From positions 1 through 49,302 of IMG/VR virus record IMGVR_UViG_3300015245_000014: 49,302 bases of DNA; one strand, 5' to 3'. The position numbers and the translations under genes are program-made. The notes under the pieces were generated by a model. That model was not told the origin of the DNA. It saw nothing but the letters and a program-made list of their open reading frames with translations, and searched no databases. Below, one piece after another: positions 47,942 through 49,302 of the stretch (its first letter is position 1; every line of letters starts with the position of its first letter). The stretch is from a virus.

Positions 47942-49195
47942 ATGATAAAATCAGATACAAATTCGTCTAAAATTTTAACAATGACAAAGGGGGAGAGACC
48001 TATCGTCTACAAGCCCATATACGTTGATATAACAGGGTCAAAAAATTCGGCTATCCTTCTATATCAGATTCTATTCTGGTGTGATTGGGTGAACGGGGAA
48101 TTCTATAAAAGCGACAAGGAATTCGCCCAAATGATAGGTCTATCTTTTGATGAATTCAGGATAGCCAAGAAGAAGTTGAAGGATTTAGGATTCATCAAGG
48201 CCATTAAAAGAGGATTCCCCCCCAAGACCTATTATTCCATTGGGGAGCAAGAATTCCTGAAAATCAGGGAAGCTTTGATAATACAAAATAGCTATCTGGA
48301 TCAACCTGTGGATAACTCCCCACCATTCTGCGTAAATTCCACACATCATTCTGCGGGAATTCCACAGAATGGACATTATATACAAAGATCAATAAAAGAA
48401 AATCCATCCATAGGTTTCCTTAAGGATACAAGCGCTGATGATACCATTCAGTCCATAGGGGGAGGGGATGGATTAAATCAGATCAGGGAGGAGGAAAAGG
48501 TACTAAACCAAACTGTTGATGAATCTGTGGATAATTTTAATAAAATCACTTATGACTCCGAATTGGATAGACAAACCATGGAGTTCATCAATATATTTCC
48601 GGATATATCTAAAAAACCCGGATTTAAGCTTGTCAGGGAGGCTCTTAGGATTGCATTGACCAAGAAGTCATTTGCAGGCCTCTGTGAGCATGCCAGGGAC
48701 TTCGTAAGCGTACAGAGGAGGCAAAGGTCGGATGAATATATCACATGCGCTCATACGTGGCTAAATCATGAGAAATGGCCTAAATTTTCTTCATTGGGAA
48801 ATCCTAACGCCACGAATCCTTATGCCGAAAAGGTTAAGGAAGAATCATCAAGGCTTGAAAATGAAAAGCAATTACGCGTTTCAATCGAGAAGGCTTTAAA
48901 CAGAAAAATAGGGGATGAGGAATATAACCGATATTTCCACTGGAAAGTTTGTTCTATCTCCCTTAAATCGGACCCGATAGTTTTTATGTTTGATTCAGAT
49001 ATCATTCGTAAAGAAGCCGAAACAAAATTCGCCACTGTGATTCATGGTATTATCCGAGAGTTGGGTGCAATGGATATGCGTACCATTTCTTTTGCTGCGA
49101 AGGAGCAAAAAGTAACCAAGAATATTTTTGAAGGATTTTCATCCCGAGGAATTTTGGCACAAATAAGGGGCAATAATTTAAGGAGAGCCGCATAG
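47942..49195 (+). CDS. replication initiator-like protein, 417 aa
   Basis: The N-terminal 110 residues (RPIVYKPIYVDITGSKNSAI, LLYQILFWCD, FYKSDKEFAQMIGLSFDEFR, LKDLGFIKAIKRGF) form a winged helix like phage replication proteins that bind an origin. A polar linker follows. The C-terminal part (about 190-400) is helical with a DnaD/DnaA-loader-like look, including YITCAHTWLNHEKWPKF. I start at ATG 47942 because AGGAAA precedes it. The frame is open to an ATG at 47813, but that extension has no ribosome binding site. With no primase, helicase or polymerase in the genome it must recruit the host replisome. Confidence 0.7.
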   Translation: MIKSDTNSSKILTMTKGERPIVYKPIYVDITGSKNSAILLYQILFWCDWVNGEFYKSDKEFAQMIGLSFDEFRIAKKKLKDLGFIKAIKRGFPPKTYYSIGEQEFLKIREALIIQNSYLDQPVDNSPPFCVNSTHHSAGIPQNGHYIQRSIKENPSIGFLKDTSADDTIQSIGGGDGLNQIREEEKVLNQTVDESVDNFNKITYDSELDRQTMEFINIFPDISKKPGFKLVREALRIALTKKSFAGLCEHARDFVSVQRRQRSDEYITCAHTWLNHEKWPKFSSLGNPNATNPYAEKVKEESSRLENEKQLRVSIEKALNRKIGDEEYNRYFHWKVCSISLKSDPIVFMFDSDIIRKEAETKFATVIHGIIRELGAMDMRTISFAAKEQKVTKNIFEGFSSRGILAQIRGNNLRRAA

Positions 49196-49225
49196 ACCAA
49201 GGTAAATTTTGTCACTTTTTACCTC

Positions 49226-49302
49226 CTTAAAAATATTTTGAATATTTCTTAACAAAAAGTGTTGACAATATAATTTGCAATGAGATATAGTTATAAATGT
49301 AA
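49226..49302. repeat. 77-bp direct terminal overlap (right copy)
   Basis: Identical to bases 1-77, including the TTGACA/TATAGT promoter. Between the replication gene stop (49195) and this copy lies only GTCACTTTTTACCTCC-type sequence with no recognised element. Confidence 0.9.

Noticed and set aside
1-49302. tRNA genes, rRNA, insertion sequences
   Set aside because: No cloverleaf with CCA-side consensus, transposase or IS ends were seen by eye; a tRNAscan run would be decisive.

Overview
The window is one complete double-stranded DNA tailed-phage genome assembled as a circle. The first 77 bases (1-77) recur exactly as the last 77 (49226-49302), so the unique sequence is 49,225 bp and the ends join inside a promoter. 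The gene set (large terminase, P22-type portal, scaffold, Mu gpT-like capsid protein, gp4-type and SU10-type adaptors, gp10-type nozzle, three large internal virion proteins, fibres, and no tape measure, sheath or tail-tube genes) indicates a short-tailed (podovirus-like) virion. The sequence is strongly AT-rich. The host is probably an AT-rich alphaproteobacterium. The MarR regulator at 45021-45515 closely resembles the alphaproteobacterial LdtR type, and the phage GroEL carries an FVTNPxKM apical stretch typical of alphaproteobacterial GroEL. Host assignment remains inference.

Layout, read as a circle. A divergent promoter region lies at about 47,290-47,400. Leftward from it runs an operon of mostly small genes (47265 down to 39395): two unknown genes, an ERF-type single-strand annealing protein, the MarR regulator, many short unknown or membrane proteins, and at its far end a very short FimB-like tyrosine recombinase and a secreted protein. 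Rightward from it come an excisionase/AlpA-like HTH protein, a six-codon ORF followed by an intrinsic terminator, a replication-initiator-like protein, and then, through the circle junction, small early genes up to 3401 (HARE-HTH, DUF6948-like and a Gly-Ser-Asp-Tyr repeat protein). This arrangement resembles lambda, but no CI-like repressor is recognisable.

The late region runs rightward from 3915 to 37842. It begins with terminase, portal, a small Gly/Lys-rich protein, a GroES-like co-chaperonin, the scaffold candidate, a capsid-associated protein and a full-length GroEL. A hairpin and a structured leader come next, then decoration protein, major capsid protein, a duplicated pair of beta-rich virion proteins and a third relative. 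Adaptor, fibres (one a 1254-residue repeat protein), second adaptor, tail fibre, nozzle and the internal/ejection proteins complete it. A possible small holin and a 38-residue lipoprotein end the late region at a long hairpin terminator. No endolysin was recognised.

The most notable points are these. The phage encodes both halves of a GroEL/GroES system inside its head-assembly cluster, and its GroEL differs from E. coli GroEL at exactly the four ring-interface positions mutated in the single-ring mutant SR1. One 80-90-residue beta domain has been inserted six times into five virion proteins. A palindrome TATAAAATTTTA(TA) recurs in about ten intergenic gaps, mostly of the late region. A structured RNA leader precedes the capsid genes. 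Several conserved-looking small genes below 60 codons are hidden in the early operons.
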